Positions 32,346 to 41,443 of a stretch of DNA of 64,000 nucleotides are shown here, piece after piece. The notes beneath the pieces were generated by a model. That model was not told the origin of the DNA. It saw only the letters and a program-made list of their open reading frames with translations, and made no database searches. The stretch's first letter is position 1. Every line of letters starts with the position of its first letter. The position numbers were made by a program, and so were the translations under genes. The DNA is taken from contig OZ251578.1 in assembly GCA_965243835.1 (NCBI GenBank), forward strand, positions 744,001 to 808,000. Direction: 5' to 3'. This stretch comes from G965202665 sp965243835. GTDB lineage: Bacteria; Actinomycetota; Acidimicrobiia; Spongiisociales; Spongiisociaceae.

Positions 32346-33563
32346 ATGGCAATGTGGCGCACCCTTCGCTCGGTGGCGCAATTCCGCGCCCGGGAGCGGG
32401 ACCCCGACCTGCGCCGTTTGCGGGCGGCGGCCAACCTGGACGACCTGCGGGCCATCGCCCGGCGGCGCCTGCCGGGCGGGGTGTTCGACTACGTGGACGG
32501 CGGGGCCGAAGACGAAATAACCTACCGTCGCAATCAAACCGACCTGGCCCGCTGGGAGTTCGTCCCCTCCGTGTTGCGGGATGTGACCGCCGTGGACACT
32601 TCCACCACCTTGCTGGGCCGGCCCGCTCCCCTGCCGTTGGTTTTGGCCCCCACCGGCTTCACCCGCATCGTGCACCCGTCGGGGGAGTTGGCCGCGGCCC
32701 GGGCCGCGGCCCGCAAAAACATTCCCTACGCCCTGTCCACTCTCAGCACCCGTTCCATCGAGGAAGTGGCCGGGGTTTCCGAGGGGCGGAAATGGTTCCA
32801 GGTGTACGTGTGGAAGGACCGGGGGTTGGTGAAGAATATGATCGAGCGCGCCGGGGAAAGCGGTTACGAGGCCCTGTGCATCACCGTGGACCTGGCCGTG
32901 CCCGGCCGCCGGGAGCGGGATGTGCGGCGCGGTTTTACCCTGCCTCCCCAGCTCGGTTGGGAGATGTTGCTGGAGGGGATGGCCCGTCCCTCCTGGACCT
33001 GGCGTTTCCTGCGTTCGGAGCCCATCACCTTCGCCAACGTGACCGGGTTGCGCGACTACGACGGGAGCACCGCGGTGCAACTGTCGGATCTGGTCAACGA
33101 GCAGTTCGACGCTTCCCTGTCCTGGGCGGACATCGAGTGGTTGCGGGCCCTCTGGTCCGGCCCGGTGGTCATCAAAGGCATCCAGTCGGCGGCCGACGCC
33201 CGGTTGGCGGCGGAGCATGGGGCGGACGCCATCGCCGTTTCCAACCACGGCGGACGGCAACTGGACTACGCCCCCACCCCGGCCAATCTGATGGAGGAGA
33301 TCGCGGAGGCGGCGGGAGACTCCCTGGAGATTATTTTCGACGGCGGGGTGCGACGGGGAGCGGACATCGTCAAAGCCTGCGCCTTGGGGGCGCGGGCGGT
33401 GATGGTGGGCCGACCCTACCTGTACGGGTTGGGGGCGGGGGGCGAGCGTGGGGTGGAGTGGGTGATCGACTTCTTCGCCGACGGGATGGCCCGCTCCATG
33501 GCCCTGGCCGGGGTGCGCTCCCTGGAGGAAGTGGACCGGGGGTTGGTGCGCAGGCGTTCCTGA
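32346..33563 (+). CDS. FMN-dependent alpha-hydroxy acid dehydrogenase (LldD/glycolate oxidase family)
   Basis: This 405-residue enzyme oxidises an L-2-hydroxy acid (lactate, glycolate, mandelate or similar) with FMN. The family marks are VFDYVDGGAEDEITYRRN, the FMN-binding LVLAPTGFTRI, VKNMIE...ALCITVDLAVPGRRERD, KGIQSAADARLAAEHGADAIAVSNHGGRQLDYAP (active-site His in SNHGGRQLD) and FDGGVRRGADIVKACALGARAVMVGRPYL. Length and motifs match LldD and related mycofactocin-associated dehydrogenases; substrate cannot be fixed. It follows the second SLH gene by 28 bp, with a second possible start at 32352. Confidence 0.88.
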   Translation: MAMWRTLRSVAQFRARERDPDLRRLRAAANLDDLRAIARRRLPGGVFDYVDGGAEDEITYRRNQTDLARWEFVPSVLRDVTAVDTSTTLLGRPAPLPLVLAPTGFTRIVHPSGELAAARAAARKNIPYALSTLSTRSIEEVAGVSEGRKWFQVYVWKDRGLVKNMIERAGESGYEALCITVDLAVPGRRERDVRRGFTLPPQLGWEMLLEGMARPSWTWRFLRSEPITFANVTGLRDYDGSTAVQLSDLVNEQFDASLSWADIEWLRALWSGPVVIKGIQSAADARLAAEHGADAIAVSNHGGRQLDYAPTPANLMEEIAEAAGDSLEIIFDGGVRRGADIVKACALGARAVMVGRPYLYGLGAGGERGVEWVIDFFADGMARSMALAGVRSLEEVDRGLVRRRS

Positions 33564-33617
33564 CCTGCCGCAAGCGGCGCGCTGGCGGCGGGTTTCGCGT
33601 CCGGGGCGCAGTCGGCA

Positions 33618-33623
33618 TATAAT
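33618..33623 (+). promoter_or_regulatory. -10 element of hppA promoter
   Basis: A consensus TATAAT at 33618-33623 lies 36 bp before the hppA ATG, with GGGAGAGG as ribosome site between. The -35 is poor (TTTCGC at 33593-33598, 19 bp away). Confidence 0.5.
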
Positions 33624-33658
33624 TCAATCGTTTCCAAAAAGGGAGAGGTTCCCAACCT

Positions 33659-35719
33659 ATGTCAGCAAACGCGGTACTAATCATCGCCCTCTTGGCGGGG
33701 GCTGCGGCTTTGGCGCTGGCCGTAATCTACGCCCGGGCGGTGCTGGCCGCCCCGGCCGGCAACCAGCGCATGCGGGAAATTTCCGCGGCCATCCGGGAAG
33801 GGGCCGACGCTTTCATGCGGCGGGAGTACACCTGGGTGGCGGTGTTCGTGGCCGCCTTGGCGATCCTGATCGCGGTGGTCCTTCCCTGGGGGGCGCCATG
33901 GGGCGCCGTGGCCTACATTTTCGGGGCGGCCCTGTCGGCGGGGGCCGGTTTCGCCGGGATGAGGATCGCCACCGCCGCCAACTCCCGCACCGCCGAGGCG
34001 GCCCGGTCCGGGGGGGTGGCGTCCGCCCTGCCGGTGGCTTTCCGGGGCGGGGCGGTAATGGGTTTTGCGGTGGCCGGCCTGGGGTTGTTGGGGGTGGCCT
34101 TGGGTTATCTGGTGTTCGTCCGTTGGCTGGGCCTGGATGAGGGGTTCGACATCATCGCCGCCATCGGCTTGGGCGGCTCCTCCATCGCCCTGTTCGCCCG
34201 GGTGGGGGGAGGCATCTATACCAAGGCGGCGGATGTGGGGGCCGACCTGGTGGGCAAGGTGGAGGCGGGAATCCCCGAGGACGACCCCCGCAACCCGGCG
34301 GTGATCGCCGACAACGTGGGGGACAACGTGGGGGATGTGGCCGGAATGGGAGCGGACCTGTTCGAATCCTACGTGGGGTCGCTGGTGGCCCCCCTCGCCT
34401 ATGCGGCCATCGTCTTCGCCGGGCGCGACTTCGCCGTGGAGTCGCTCATCTACCCGCTGGCGGTGGCCGCCATCGGAATGTTCTCCGCCATCATCGGCTC
34501 CTTTTTCGTGCGGGTCCGGGAGGGGGGGAAGTTGGCTTCCGCCCTGCATCGGGGCAACAACATCGCGGCCGCGCTGACCACCATCGGGACGCTGATCATC
34601 ACCCTGGTCATCTTCGGTTCCGGCAGCGGGGTGGAAAATCCCCTAGGGGTGTTCTTGGCGGTGTTGGCGGGTTTGGCGGTGGGGCTGGTAGTGGGGAAAC
34701 TGTCGGAAATTTTCACCTCCGACCATTACCGGACCGTCAAGGAGATCGCCCGCCAGTCCGAGACCGGCCCGGCCACGGTGATCCTGGCCGGGGTGTCGGA
34801 GGGCATGCGCTCGGCCGCCTTCTCGGTGATAGCGGTGGCGGCCGGCATCGGCGGGGCCTATGCGGCCGGGAACTGGGCGATGGGGGATGGGGGCGGAATT
34901 TACGGGGTGGCCATCGCCGCTATCGGGGTGCTGTCCACCCTGGGGATCACAGTGGCGGTGGACGCCTACGGTCCCATCGCCGACAACGCGGGCGGGATCG
35001 CCGAGATGGCCGGCCTCCCCCCCGAAGTACGGGAAGCTACCGATGAACTGGACGCGCTGGGCAACACCACCGCCGCCCTCGGCAAAGGCTTCGCCATCGG
35101 CTCGGCGGCGGTGACCGCTCTGGCCCTGTTCTCCGCTTTCACCCAGGCGGTGGGGTTGGAGTCGATCGACATCACCAAGGTGGGAACCACCATCGGCCTG
35201 TTCCTGGGCGGGATGTTCCCCTTCTTGTTCGCCGCCCTTACCATCAAGGCGGTGGGCCGGGCCGCGTTCCGGATGATCGAAGAGGTGCGCCGTCAGTTCC
35301 GGGACATTCCCGGCCTGCTGGACGGCGACCCGGACGCCCAGCCCGAATATTCCAAGGCGGTGAGCATCGCCACCGGGGCCGCCCTGCGGGAAATGGTAAT
35401 CCCGGGAGCGTTGGCGGTGGCCCTGCCGCTGGTGGTCGGTTTCATTAACGTGGAGGCCTTGGGCGGGTTGCTGGCCGGGGCGCTGGTGACCGGGTTCCTG
35501 CTGGCTATTTTCATGGCCAACGCCGGGGGGGCCTGGGACAACGCCAAGAAGTTGATCGAAGCGGGGGCTTTCGGCGGCAAAGGCTCCGAACGCCACAAGG
35601 CGGCGGTGATCGGCGACACGGTGGGGGACCCGTTCAAGGACACTTCCGGCCCGGCGATGAACATCGTCATCAAGGTGATGACCATTGTCTCCCTCATTTT
35701 CGCCGCTGCCTTTGTCTAG
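33659..35719 (+). CDS. hppA: Membrane-bound pyrophosphatase, K+-dependent type
   Basis: This 686-residue ion pump couples pyrophosphate hydrolysis to H+ (or Na+) export through about 16 membrane spans. Substrate-site motifs are complete: GGGIYTKAADVGADLVGKVEAGIPEDDPRNPAVIADNVGDNVGDVAG and, at the end, GDTVGDPFKDTSGPAMNI. In the segment GNTTAALGKGFAIGSAA an Ala takes the place that is Lys in K+-independent pumps, so the enzyme is expected to need K+. Whether it moves H+ or Na+ cannot be decided from what I can see. It recycles the pyrophosphate released by biosynthesis, including that made by acyl-CoA synthetases. Confidence 0.95.
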   Translation: MSANAVLIIALLAGAAALALAVIYARAVLAAPAGNQRMREISAAIREGADAFMRREYTWVAVFVAALAILIAVVLPWGAPWGAVAYIFGAALSAGAGFAGMRIATAANSRTAEAARSGGVASALPVAFRGGAVMGFAVAGLGLLGVALGYLVFVRWLGLDEGFDIIAAIGLGGSSIALFARVGGGIYTKAADVGADLVGKVEAGIPEDDPRNPAVIADNVGDNVGDVAGMGADLFESYVGSLVAPLAYAAIVFAGRDFAVESLIYPLAVAAIGMFSAIIGSFFVRVREGGKLASALHRGNNIAAALTTIGTLIITLVIFGSGSGVENPLGVFLAVLAGLAVGLVVGKLSEIFTSDHYRTVKEIARQSETGPATVILAGVSEGMRSAAFSVIAVAAGIGGAYAAGNWAMGDGGGIYGVAIAAIGVLSTLGITVAVDAYGPIADNAGGIAEMAGLPPEVREATDELDALGNTTAALGKGFAIGSAAVTALALFSAFTQAVGLESIDITKVGTTIGLFLGGMFPFLFAALTIKAVGRAAFRMIEEVRRQFRDIPGLLDGDPDAQPEYSKAVSIATGAALREMVIPGALAVALPLVVGFINVEALGGLLAGALVTGFLLAIFMANAGGAWDNAKKLIEAGAFGGKGSERHKAAVIGDTVGDPFKDTSGPAMNIVIKVMTIVSLIFAAAFV

Positions 35720-35740
35720 GCGGCGCCCTCCGGTCGCGGA

Positions 35741-37033
35741 ATGACCGGTGTCCGGCCGGGTTGGGCGTCCGTCCTGCCCAAAGAGGCCGCGGGCGGCGCG
35801 CCGTCCTCCGCCCGGCGCATCACCTTTGTCCGCCACGGCCAGTCCCAAGCCAACCGGGACGGACTCTGGCAGGGGGCCGGTTCCAGCCCCCTCACCGAGC
35901 GGGGCCGGTCCCAGGCGGAGCGGGCCGGGACGCGCCTGTCCCGGCGGCAGTTCGACATCGTGCAGTCCTCCGACCTGGAACGTTGCCGGGAGACGGCCGC
36001 CGCGGCCGGTTTCGCCCCCGAGCTGGACCCCCGCTGGCGGGAAGGCGACCTGGGAGAATGGGAGGGCCTTCCTTTCGGCGAGGTGTGGAGTCGGCATGGG
36101 GAATACTTGGAGAGGGTTTATGCCGGCGAGGACCTGCCCCTGGGTTTCACCGGGGAGCGCACCTCGGAGGTGGCCGGGCGGGGGTCGGCGGCCATCGGCT
36201 CCCTCCTGTCCCGGTTGGACGAGGGCGGCCATGCCCTGGTGTTCGCGCATGGGGGGCTCATCACCGGGGTAGTGGAGAAACAGTTGGGGATCCCCATTGG
36301 CGGACGCAACCTGGGCGTGCCCGCCAACACCGCTTTCTGCCAGCTGGCCTTCACCGGGTCCGGCGCCTCCCTGACCGTGTACAACGACGCCTCCCACCTG
36401 GGCCCGCTGGGCCCCTGGGTGGAATGGGCCCGGGAGGAGGGAGCGGCCGTTTTGGAGCTGGTGCGGCACGGGGTGACCGTGGCCAACCTGGCGCGGCGGG
36501 TGCAAGGGCAGAGCGACTGGGGGCTGGCCCCCGCCGGGCGCCGTCAGGCGGAGGCCCTGGGTCGGTGGATCGGCCAAGTGGACAAGGTGTACGCCTCGCC
36601 CCTGCCGCGGGCCCGGGATACGGCGGCTTTGGCTTTCCGCCATCCGGCGGAGACGGCGGACGGACTGATGGAAATCAACATGGGGGAGTGGGAGGGGGAG
36701 ATGTGGGAGGAGTTGGCGGAGCGGGGGCTGTTGGACGAGCACCGGGCGGGGAGCGACCTGCCCCGGGGCGGAACCGGGGAAACCTGGGCCGAGTTGCAAC
36801 GGCGGGCGGTCAAGACCATCGACGGCTTGGCGGACGCCCACCCCGGATGGCGGGTGGCGGTGACCTCCCATGGGGGAACCATCCGCGCCTACCTGGCGGG
36901 CGTGCTGGGGTTCGGATACGGCGAGCTGGGCAGGCTGGGGCATTTGGCCAACACCTCGGTCAGCCAGGTGGTGGCGGGCCCCGACGGGCCCACGGTCACC
37001 TCCTACAACGTGGCCGGCCATTTGGAGGAATGA
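35741..37033 (+). CDS. Tandem histidine phosphatase (two phosphoglycerate-mutase-like domains)
   Basis: The 430-residue protein holds two complete histidine phosphatase domains. The first (about 25-215) has FVRHGQSQANRDG, GEWEGLPFGE and VFAHGGLITG. The second (about 225-425) has LVRHGVTVANLARRVQGQSDWGL, GEWEGEMWEE and TSHGGTIRAY. Each has the nucleophilic His-Arg pair, the acid Glu and the second His, so both may be active. Substrates of such broad-specificity phosphatases include sugar phosphates and cofactor precursors; I cannot choose. The stop overlaps an in-frame upstream ATG of the next gene, so the glycosyltransferase is likely in the same transcript. Confidence 0.87.
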   Translation: MTGVRPGWASVLPKEAAGGAPSSARRITFVRHGQSQANRDGLWQGAGSSPLTERGRSQAERAGTRLSRRQFDIVQSSDLERCRETAAAAGFAPELDPRWREGDLGEWEGLPFGEVWSRHGEYLERVYAGEDLPLGFTGERTSEVAGRGSAAIGSLLSRLDEGGHALVFAHGGLITGVVEKQLGIPIGGRNLGVPANTAFCQLAFTGSGASLTVYNDASHLGPLGPWVEWAREEGAAVLELVRHGVTVANLARRVQGQSDWGLAPAGRRQAEALGRWIGQVDKVYASPLPRARDTAALAFRHPAETADGLMEINMGEWEGEMWEELAERGLLDEHRAGSDLPRGGTGETWAELQRRAVKTIDGLADAHPGWRVAVTSHGGTIRAYLAGVLGFGYGELGRLGHLANTSVSQVVAGPDGPTVTSYNVAGHLEE

Positions 37034-37053
37034 CCCCGCCCGGCGGAGGGACG

Positions 37054-38139
37054 ATGCGGGTTTTGTTGGTTACCAATGATTATCCGCCCCGCCCGGGGGG
37101 GATTCAGCAGTATTTGGCCAACCTGGTAGCCCATTCCCGGGCTGAGTTTCGGGTGCTGGCCCCCGCCGGGGAGGGGACGGCGCCGGAGCCGGGTGTAGTG
37201 CGGGACGGTCGGCGGTTTATGTGGCCCACCCGCCGCATCCGCCGCTGGGTGGAGGAGCATGTGCGGGATTTCGCCCCGGCGGTGATTCTTTTCGGCGCCC
37301 CCCACCCGCTGGCGGCGTTGGGGCCGGGTCTGACCGACCGCCGGGGAATTCCCTACGCGGTGATCGCCCATGGGGGGGAGATAACCCTGCCCGCCGCCCT
37401 CCCCGGAGCGCGGCAGGCGTTGCGCCGAATCCTGCGGGGTGCGGCCCTGGTATTAACCGTGTCCGAGTTCACCGCCCGCCGCGTCCGAAAAATAGCCGAT
37501 GCAGAAGTCGAGGTATTGGGGGCCGGCGTGGACCTGGAGGCGTTCCGACCGGAGCAACCGGAGCGGGGCGAGTCCCCCACCGGAGAAGAAGACCCCCTGA
37601 CTTTGGGATGCATTTCCCGTTTCGTCCCCCGCAAAGGCCACAGACGGGTCATCCGGGCCGCCGAACGGCTAGCGGCCGCAGGCCGCCCGGTGCAGGTTCT
37701 GCTAGCCGGAGAAGGACGCCTGGAATCCAGACTCCGCCGCCAAGCCGCCCGGGCTGCGGTTCCGGTGCGGGTGGAGATGGGAGTAAGTTGGGAGCAGTTG
37801 CCCGCCCTCTACCGGCAGTGCGACATTTTCGCAATGCCCTCCCGCTCCCGCTGGCTGGGCCTGGAAACGGAGGGTCTGGGAATTGTTTACCTGGAGGCCG
37901 CCGCCTGCGGCCGCCCGGTAATAGCCGGAACCTCCGGCGGCGCCCCCGAGACGGTGGTCCCCGGCGTAACCGGTTTAGTAGCCTCCTCCCCCCGCCGCCT
38001 AGCCGAAGCGGTAGAGATAATCGCCCCCCAACGAAAGAAAATAGGCCAAGCCGCCCGCCGCCGCGCCGAGGAGCGTTACTCCTGGCAACAAACCGCCCAC
38101 CGCCTAGACACCGCCCTAAAAAAGATAACCACCCCCTGA
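37054..38139 (+). CDS. GT4 glycosyltransferase (PimB-like mannosyltransferase)
   Basis: This 361-residue GT-B enzyme has the N-terminal MRVLLVTNDYPPRPGGIQQYL, the linker GAGVDLEAFRP and the C-terminal donor-site motif ETEGLGIVYLEAAACGRPVIAG (the Glu-x7-Glu pattern). The closest recognisable group is actinobacterial phosphatidylinositol mannoside mannosyltransferases, which use GDP-mannose at the inner membrane face. The ATG at 37054 lies behind GGCGGAGGG; an upstream ATG at 37030 would add eight residues. Base usage changes within the gene: from about 37480 the coding strand turns from G-rich to C-rich with more codons ending in A, as if the 3' part came from another source. Confidence 0.82.
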   Translation: MRVLLVTNDYPPRPGGIQQYLANLVAHSRAEFRVLAPAGEGTAPEPGVVRDGRRFMWPTRRIRRWVEEHVRDFAPAVILFGAPHPLAALGPGLTDRRGIPYAVIAHGGEITLPAALPGARQALRRILRGAALVLTVSEFTARRVRKIADAEVEVLGAGVDLEAFRPEQPERGESPTGEEDPLTLGCISRFVPRKGHRRVIRAAERLAAAGRPVQVLLAGEGRLESRLRRQAARAAVPVRVEMGVSWEQLPALYRQCDIFAMPSRSRWLGLETEGLGIVYLEAAACGRPVIAGTSGGAPETVVPGVTGLVASSPRRLAEAVEIIAPQRKKIGQAARRRAEERYSWQQTAHRLDTALKKITTP

Positions 38140-38243
38140 GCCGAGATTTGCTGTAACCAACCAAATCCGTGTCCCGCCCGCCCACTGCTCGTCCATCCCA
38201 GATCGATATCAACGACCGCCCCATAGAAACCCGCCGTTGTCCA

Positions 38244-38271
38244 TTGATGAACGGAAACCCGGTAGCATAAT
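38244..38271 (+). promoter_or_regulatory. Promoter of the Ala-rich SLH gene (leaderless)
   Basis: TTGATG (38244-38249) and CATAAT (38266-38271) are 16 bp apart. Only five bases separate the -10 from the ATG at 38277, so the mRNA should be leaderless. No Shine-Dalgarno is present, in agreement. Confidence 0.6.
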
Positions 38272-38276
38272 AACCT

Positions 38277-39413
38277 ATGACTAGAAAGAACCTGATTCGT
38301 TGGATTATAGGGGCGGTAGCGTTCGCCGTTCTAGTAGCCGTCCCGGTCTTCGCCCAAATTCAATTTAGCGATGTCCCCGAAGATGAAGACAATATCCGCC
38401 GGGCGGATATTCAGTTTGTAGCCGAAGAAGGTTGGTTTGCGGGCTACCCGGACGGTACCTTCAAGCCCGACCGGAATATTTCCCCCGACCAGATGACAAC
38501 GGTGCTAACTCGCGCCTTCGGCGAAGGGATAACGCGGGAGGAATTCGCCTCGTTCCTAAGATGGGGGAATATAGGCAAAGAACGGATAGCCCCTGCTATC
38601 TCCGCCGCTGACGCCGCCCGCGCCGCCGCCGAAGCCGCCTTCGAAGCCTACGGCGAATTGTTCTTCATACCCGGAGCAGACGAAGCCGAATACGCTAACA
38701 CCGCCGAAGCCGCCCGCGCCGCTGCCCAAGCCGCCCACGCCGCTATCAACGCCTCCGCCGCCGCCCTCTCCGCCAAAGCCGCCGCGGAAGCCGCCGCCGC
38801 CGATGCCTGCCAAGACCGTCGGGACGGTGCCTCCGCTGAAGTGGTTTCCGCCGCCGCTCTCGCTACCGCCTCCGCCGCAGAAGCCGCCCTTGCCGCCGCT
38901 TCCGCCGAGGCCGCCCGCGCCGCCGCTTCCACCGCCCGCGCCGCCGCCCCCTACGCCCTCTTTCTCCCTAGCAGAGATGCTGGCGTCGCTCACCGTGTCT
39001 TTAACCCCGACGCTTATATCGCCCTCTCCTATTACTCCGATGCCCTCGATGCCGTTGAGGCCGCCCGCGCTGTCCGCGATGCCGCCGACGACCTTCTCGA
39101 AGCCCACGGCTCTCAAGGTGCCCTTGCCGTCGCCCGTAGCGTCGCCTATGAAACGCTTGACGAATACAGAGAATTATCCACCAAAGCCGAAATCGCCGAT
39201 TCCTATGCCCGTAGCGCTAGCACCGTCGAAGCCTACTACTCCGGCGGTGCTCGCTCCTACGCAGAAGCCGCCCACCAAGCCGCCCGCGCTGATGCCCAAG
39301 CCGCTTGGGCTGCCGCCCGTCTAGCCAAAGACACCGCCGTCGCCTACGCCGACATTGCCGAAGTCGCCGCCGATGATGCCGCCGTTTGGGTTCGCGATGT
39401 CTGCTATTTATAA
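38277..39413 (+). CDS. SLH-domain protein with long polyalanine-rich helical rod
   Basis: A 378-residue secreted protein with signal peptide (GAVAFAVLVAVPVFAQ), one SLH unit (IQFSDVPEDEDNIRRADIQFVAEEGWFAGYPDGTFKPDR) and the ITREEFASFLRWGN signature. It then has about 280 residues in which roughly every second one is Ala (AADAARAAAEAAFEAY, ALAAASAEAARAAAST). Scattered Tyr, Asp and Arg keep it soluble, and a continuous alpha-helical rod or coiled coil is likely. It ends DVCYL with a single late cysteine. Alanine is encoded mainly by GCC and GCT, unlike the GCG/GCC of the housekeeping genes. It resembles the SLH genes at 45-46.5 kb in its N-terminus. It converges with the phase-variable gene group. 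Confidence 0.72.
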   Translation: MTRKNLIRWIIGAVAFAVLVAVPVFAQIQFSDVPEDEDNIRRADIQFVAEEGWFAGYPDGTFKPDRNISPDQMTTVLTRAFGEGITREEFASFLRWGNIGKERIAPAISAADAARAAAEAAFEAYGELFFIPGADEAEYANTAEAARAAAQAAHAAINASAAALSAKAAAEAAAADACQDRRDGASAEVVSAAALATASAAEAALAAASAEAARAAASTARAAAPYALFLPSRDAGVAHRVFNPDAYIALSYYSDALDAVEAARAVRDAADDLLEAHGSQGALAVARSVAYETLDEYRELSTKAEIADSYARSASTVEAYYSGGARSYAEAAHQAARADAQAAWAAARLAKDTAVAYADIAEVAADDAAVWVRDVCYL

Positions 39414-39429
39414 GTCGTTCTTACGATAG

Positions 39430-39610
39430 TGTAGGTTGCCCCGCTTCCAGTTCCCGTCAGGCGGTGACGCATCTGGCTTTCGATGACTACTCACCTGTTG
39501 CAAAGCGAAGAAGCGGAAAGGGAGGCATAGGCGACCTTCGTAGAAGCGATCTACATTGTCACACCTGACGATCATTTACCCGCTGGTGAAGTTGGCGGGG
39601 GCGGAACAAA
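39430..39610 (-). pseudogene. Degenerate C-terminal fragment of an SLH gene
   Basis: This stretch aligns by eye with 39845-40000 of the neighbouring intact gene. For example, GCATCTGGCTTTC...CACCTGTTGCAAAG corresponds to GCACCTGGCCTCC...TACCTGTTGGAAG, and CTGGTGAAGTTGGCGGGGGCGG to CTGCTGAAGTCGTCGGGGGCGG. No frame stays open across it. The rest of the 39414-39752 gap shows no gene. Confidence 0.5.
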
Positions 39611-39752
39611 GCAGGTCGTCGGGCCGGAGCGCCACGGCGTTGGTTGCCCGGATTCTCCCGGCGATGCGGGGAAGTAACACTCTGAACCGGAGACGGCCCG
39701 CCGCGCCGCCGCTCTCCCTTGGCGTCGCTCGCTTCCCCTCCGAGAGAGGCGG

Positions 39753-41066
39753 TCAGGGGGCGGTGGCGCGCACCCCCCACCATGTCGACCATTCGGAGGG
39801 ATGGCATTCGGTGATGAAATGGAGATCGCCCAAAGCCGGGTTCCGCCAGGGGATGATGCACCTGGCCTCCGAGGGCGGCTCTACCTGTTGGAAGGTGAGG
39901 GAGCGGAAGGGATGCATGGGCACATTCTCCCTGTAGCCGTTTTCGCGACTGGGTGGTTCATTACGGACGGTCACTTGTCCACTGCTGAAGTCGTCGGGGG
40001 CGGTCCTGGTCAGGATGGGAAAGGCCGCTCTCGGCGACCTGGCCTCGAAACTTCTGCCGCGGTAGGGACTTTCTCCTTTATACATATGAAGCGTTTGAGG
40101 GATTTGCAACCATTCGTTCTCCCCAGAGATGGTGTGCAGGTCTACGCTGATACCTATATCGATGGGTTTGGGCTTGACCGGGACGGGACCATCGGGATCG
40201 GCGATATAAGCGGCGAAGAGCGGAGTGTCGCCTTCTTCATCGGAGCCGGGATGAACAAACCAGTGGACCACCACATCCCGTTCATCGTAGGGCACCTCCG
40301 GCACCGGTTGCGGTGGGATGGTGACCGTCGGGCCGCGGGTGGTGGTAGTGGTCGGCGCGGTGGTGGTCGTGGTGGTAGTGGTCGGGACGGGGGGTCGCTC
40401 CGCAACCGACTGCCAGGGTATTTTCACCTCCGCCAATAGTCTTCCGTTCGCCGGGCCGCCGGGGCGGTATTCCGTTACCCGCACCGTTCCCATGGTCAGC
40501 TCGGCGAACCAGGCCAGCGGCGTGGTGTAGCGGGAGGCGGCGGTGGGGAAGGGGAGGTTGAGCGTCTGCCCGCCGTTGAACTCGATCCGGTAGGTCACCG
40601 GCGGGGAGCATGGAGTTACCAGGAAACGGATCTGCGCGGGAGGCTGGGCGGCGGCCGAGGTGCGTTCCGCCGCTCCGAGCGGCCAGCCGCACTGGGAGGC
40701 GCCGGCCGGGGCGGTGGTGAGGGGGATGGTGGCGGGGGCGGCCGTGGTTGCCGGGGGCGGCGTATCGGTCAGGGAAGGGAGGCCTCCGTACATTACTTGC
40801 GCCCAGTCGGCCCGCGTCCAAACATCGTATCGGTCATACAGCCGCTCCGCCACCTTGATGAACTGCCCCTCCGAGAGTTCGTCATCGGGGCGCATATTGC
40901 CGTCCGGGAAGCCTTGGAACAGGCCCTCCGTTTTGGCGTAGCGGATGGCGTCTATCCGCCGGTGGTCGTCCGGGACGTCGGGGAACCATCCTTCGGCGGC
41001 CCAGGCGCCCCCTCCGGCGAGTACGGCGGCGGTGAGTATCAGGGCGGCGGCGGTGCGGAGTTTCAT
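39753..41066 (-). CDS. SLH-domain surface protein, poly-G promoter copy 1
   Basis: This 437-residue protein starts at 41066 (AAGGAAA upstream). It has a signal peptide (AALILTAAVLAGGGAWA), one SLH unit (EGWFPDVPDDHRRIDAIRYAKTEGLFQGFPDGNMRPDD) and a Thr/Pro linker. A beta-rich domain with two cysteines follows (CGWPLGAAERTS, FLVTPCSPPVTYRIEFNGG), then a second Thr-rich linker, and a variable C-terminal domain with cysteines in RCIIPW and TECHPSEWS. It is a paralogue of the gene at 41604-42914: nearly identical through the SLH and first domain, divergent in the C-terminal domain. It is transcribed from a promoter with 11 G in the spacer (41102-41128). Surface-exposed, probably wall-bound, function unknown. 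Confidence 0.75.
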   Translation of the reverse strand: MKLRTAAALILTAAVLAGGGAWAAEGWFPDVPDDHRRIDAIRYAKTEGLFQGFPDGNMRPDDELSEGQFIKVAERLYDRYDVWTRADWAQVMYGGLPSLTDTPPPATTAAPATIPLTTAPAGASQCGWPLGAAERTSAAAQPPAQIRFLVTPCSPPVTYRIEFNGGQTLNLPFPTAASRYTTPLAWFAELTMGTVRVTEYRPGGPANGRLLAEVKIPWQSVAERPPVPTTTTTTTTAPTTTTTRGPTVTIPPQPVPEVPYDERDVVVHWFVHPGSDEEGDTPLFAAYIADPDGPVPVKPKPIDIGISVDLHTISGENEWLQIPQTLHMYKGESPYRGRSFEARSPRAAFPILTRTAPDDFSSGQVTVRNEPPSRENGYRENVPMHPFRSLTFQQVEPPSEARCIIPWRNPALGDLHFITECHPSEWSTWWGVRATAP

Positions 41067-41101
41067 AGTTGTGTTTTCCTTCCGGGTAGATGTTGGCAAA
41101 A

Positions 41102-41128
41102 ACGCTACCCCCCCCCCCGTTTTGTCAA
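41102..41128 (-). promoter_or_regulatory. Poly-G spacer promoter 1
   Basis: On the minus strand TTGACA (41128-41123) and TAGCGT (41107-41102) are separated by AAAC plus 11 G, a 15-bp spacer. The leader to the ATG at 41066 is about 30 nt. Slippage of the G tract would change the -35/-10 spacing; two more G would give 17 bp. Confidence 0.7.
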
Positions 41129-41213
41129 ATTGAGATCGTTCACGTCGAGGTTCCGAGGGCGGGCGGGGGACCAAATTGGGCTTTGCGCTGGGATTATGCG
41201 GGCGAGGCTGGGC

Positions 41214-41443
41214 GACGGCCGAGGTGCGTTCCGCCGCTCCGAGCGGCTAGCCGCACCGAGAGACGCCGGCCGGGGCGGTGGTGAGGGGGATGGTGGCGGG
41301 GGCGGCCGTGGTCGCCGGGGGCGGCGTATCGGTCAGGGAAGGGAGGCCTCCGTACATTACTTGCGCCCAGTCGGCCCGCGTCCAAACATCGTATCGGTCA
41401 TACAGCCGCTCCGCCACCTTGATGAACTGCCCCTCCGAGAGTT
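41214..41443 (-). pseudogene. Partial SLH-gene cassette without start or end
   Basis: About 230 bp repeats 40656-40883 of the intact gene almost exactly. It encodes ELSEGQFIKVAERLYDRYD, the tryptophan motif, MYGGLPSLTD and the Thr-rich linker, then breaks off in G-rich sequence. It has no start codon or signal peptide of its own. It lies between the two intact paralogues in the same direction and could act as a donor for gene conversion. The remaining 41444-41603 is G-rich with no gene seen. Confidence 0.7.

Noticed and set aside
38556..39116. Long Gly-rich reading frame antisense to the Ala-rich SLH gene (also 44773-45180 and 47999-48541)
   Set aside because: Gly/Phe or Gly/Ser runs result from reading GCC/GCG-rich alanine codons in another frame or strand. 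They have no ribosome site and no plausible domain order.
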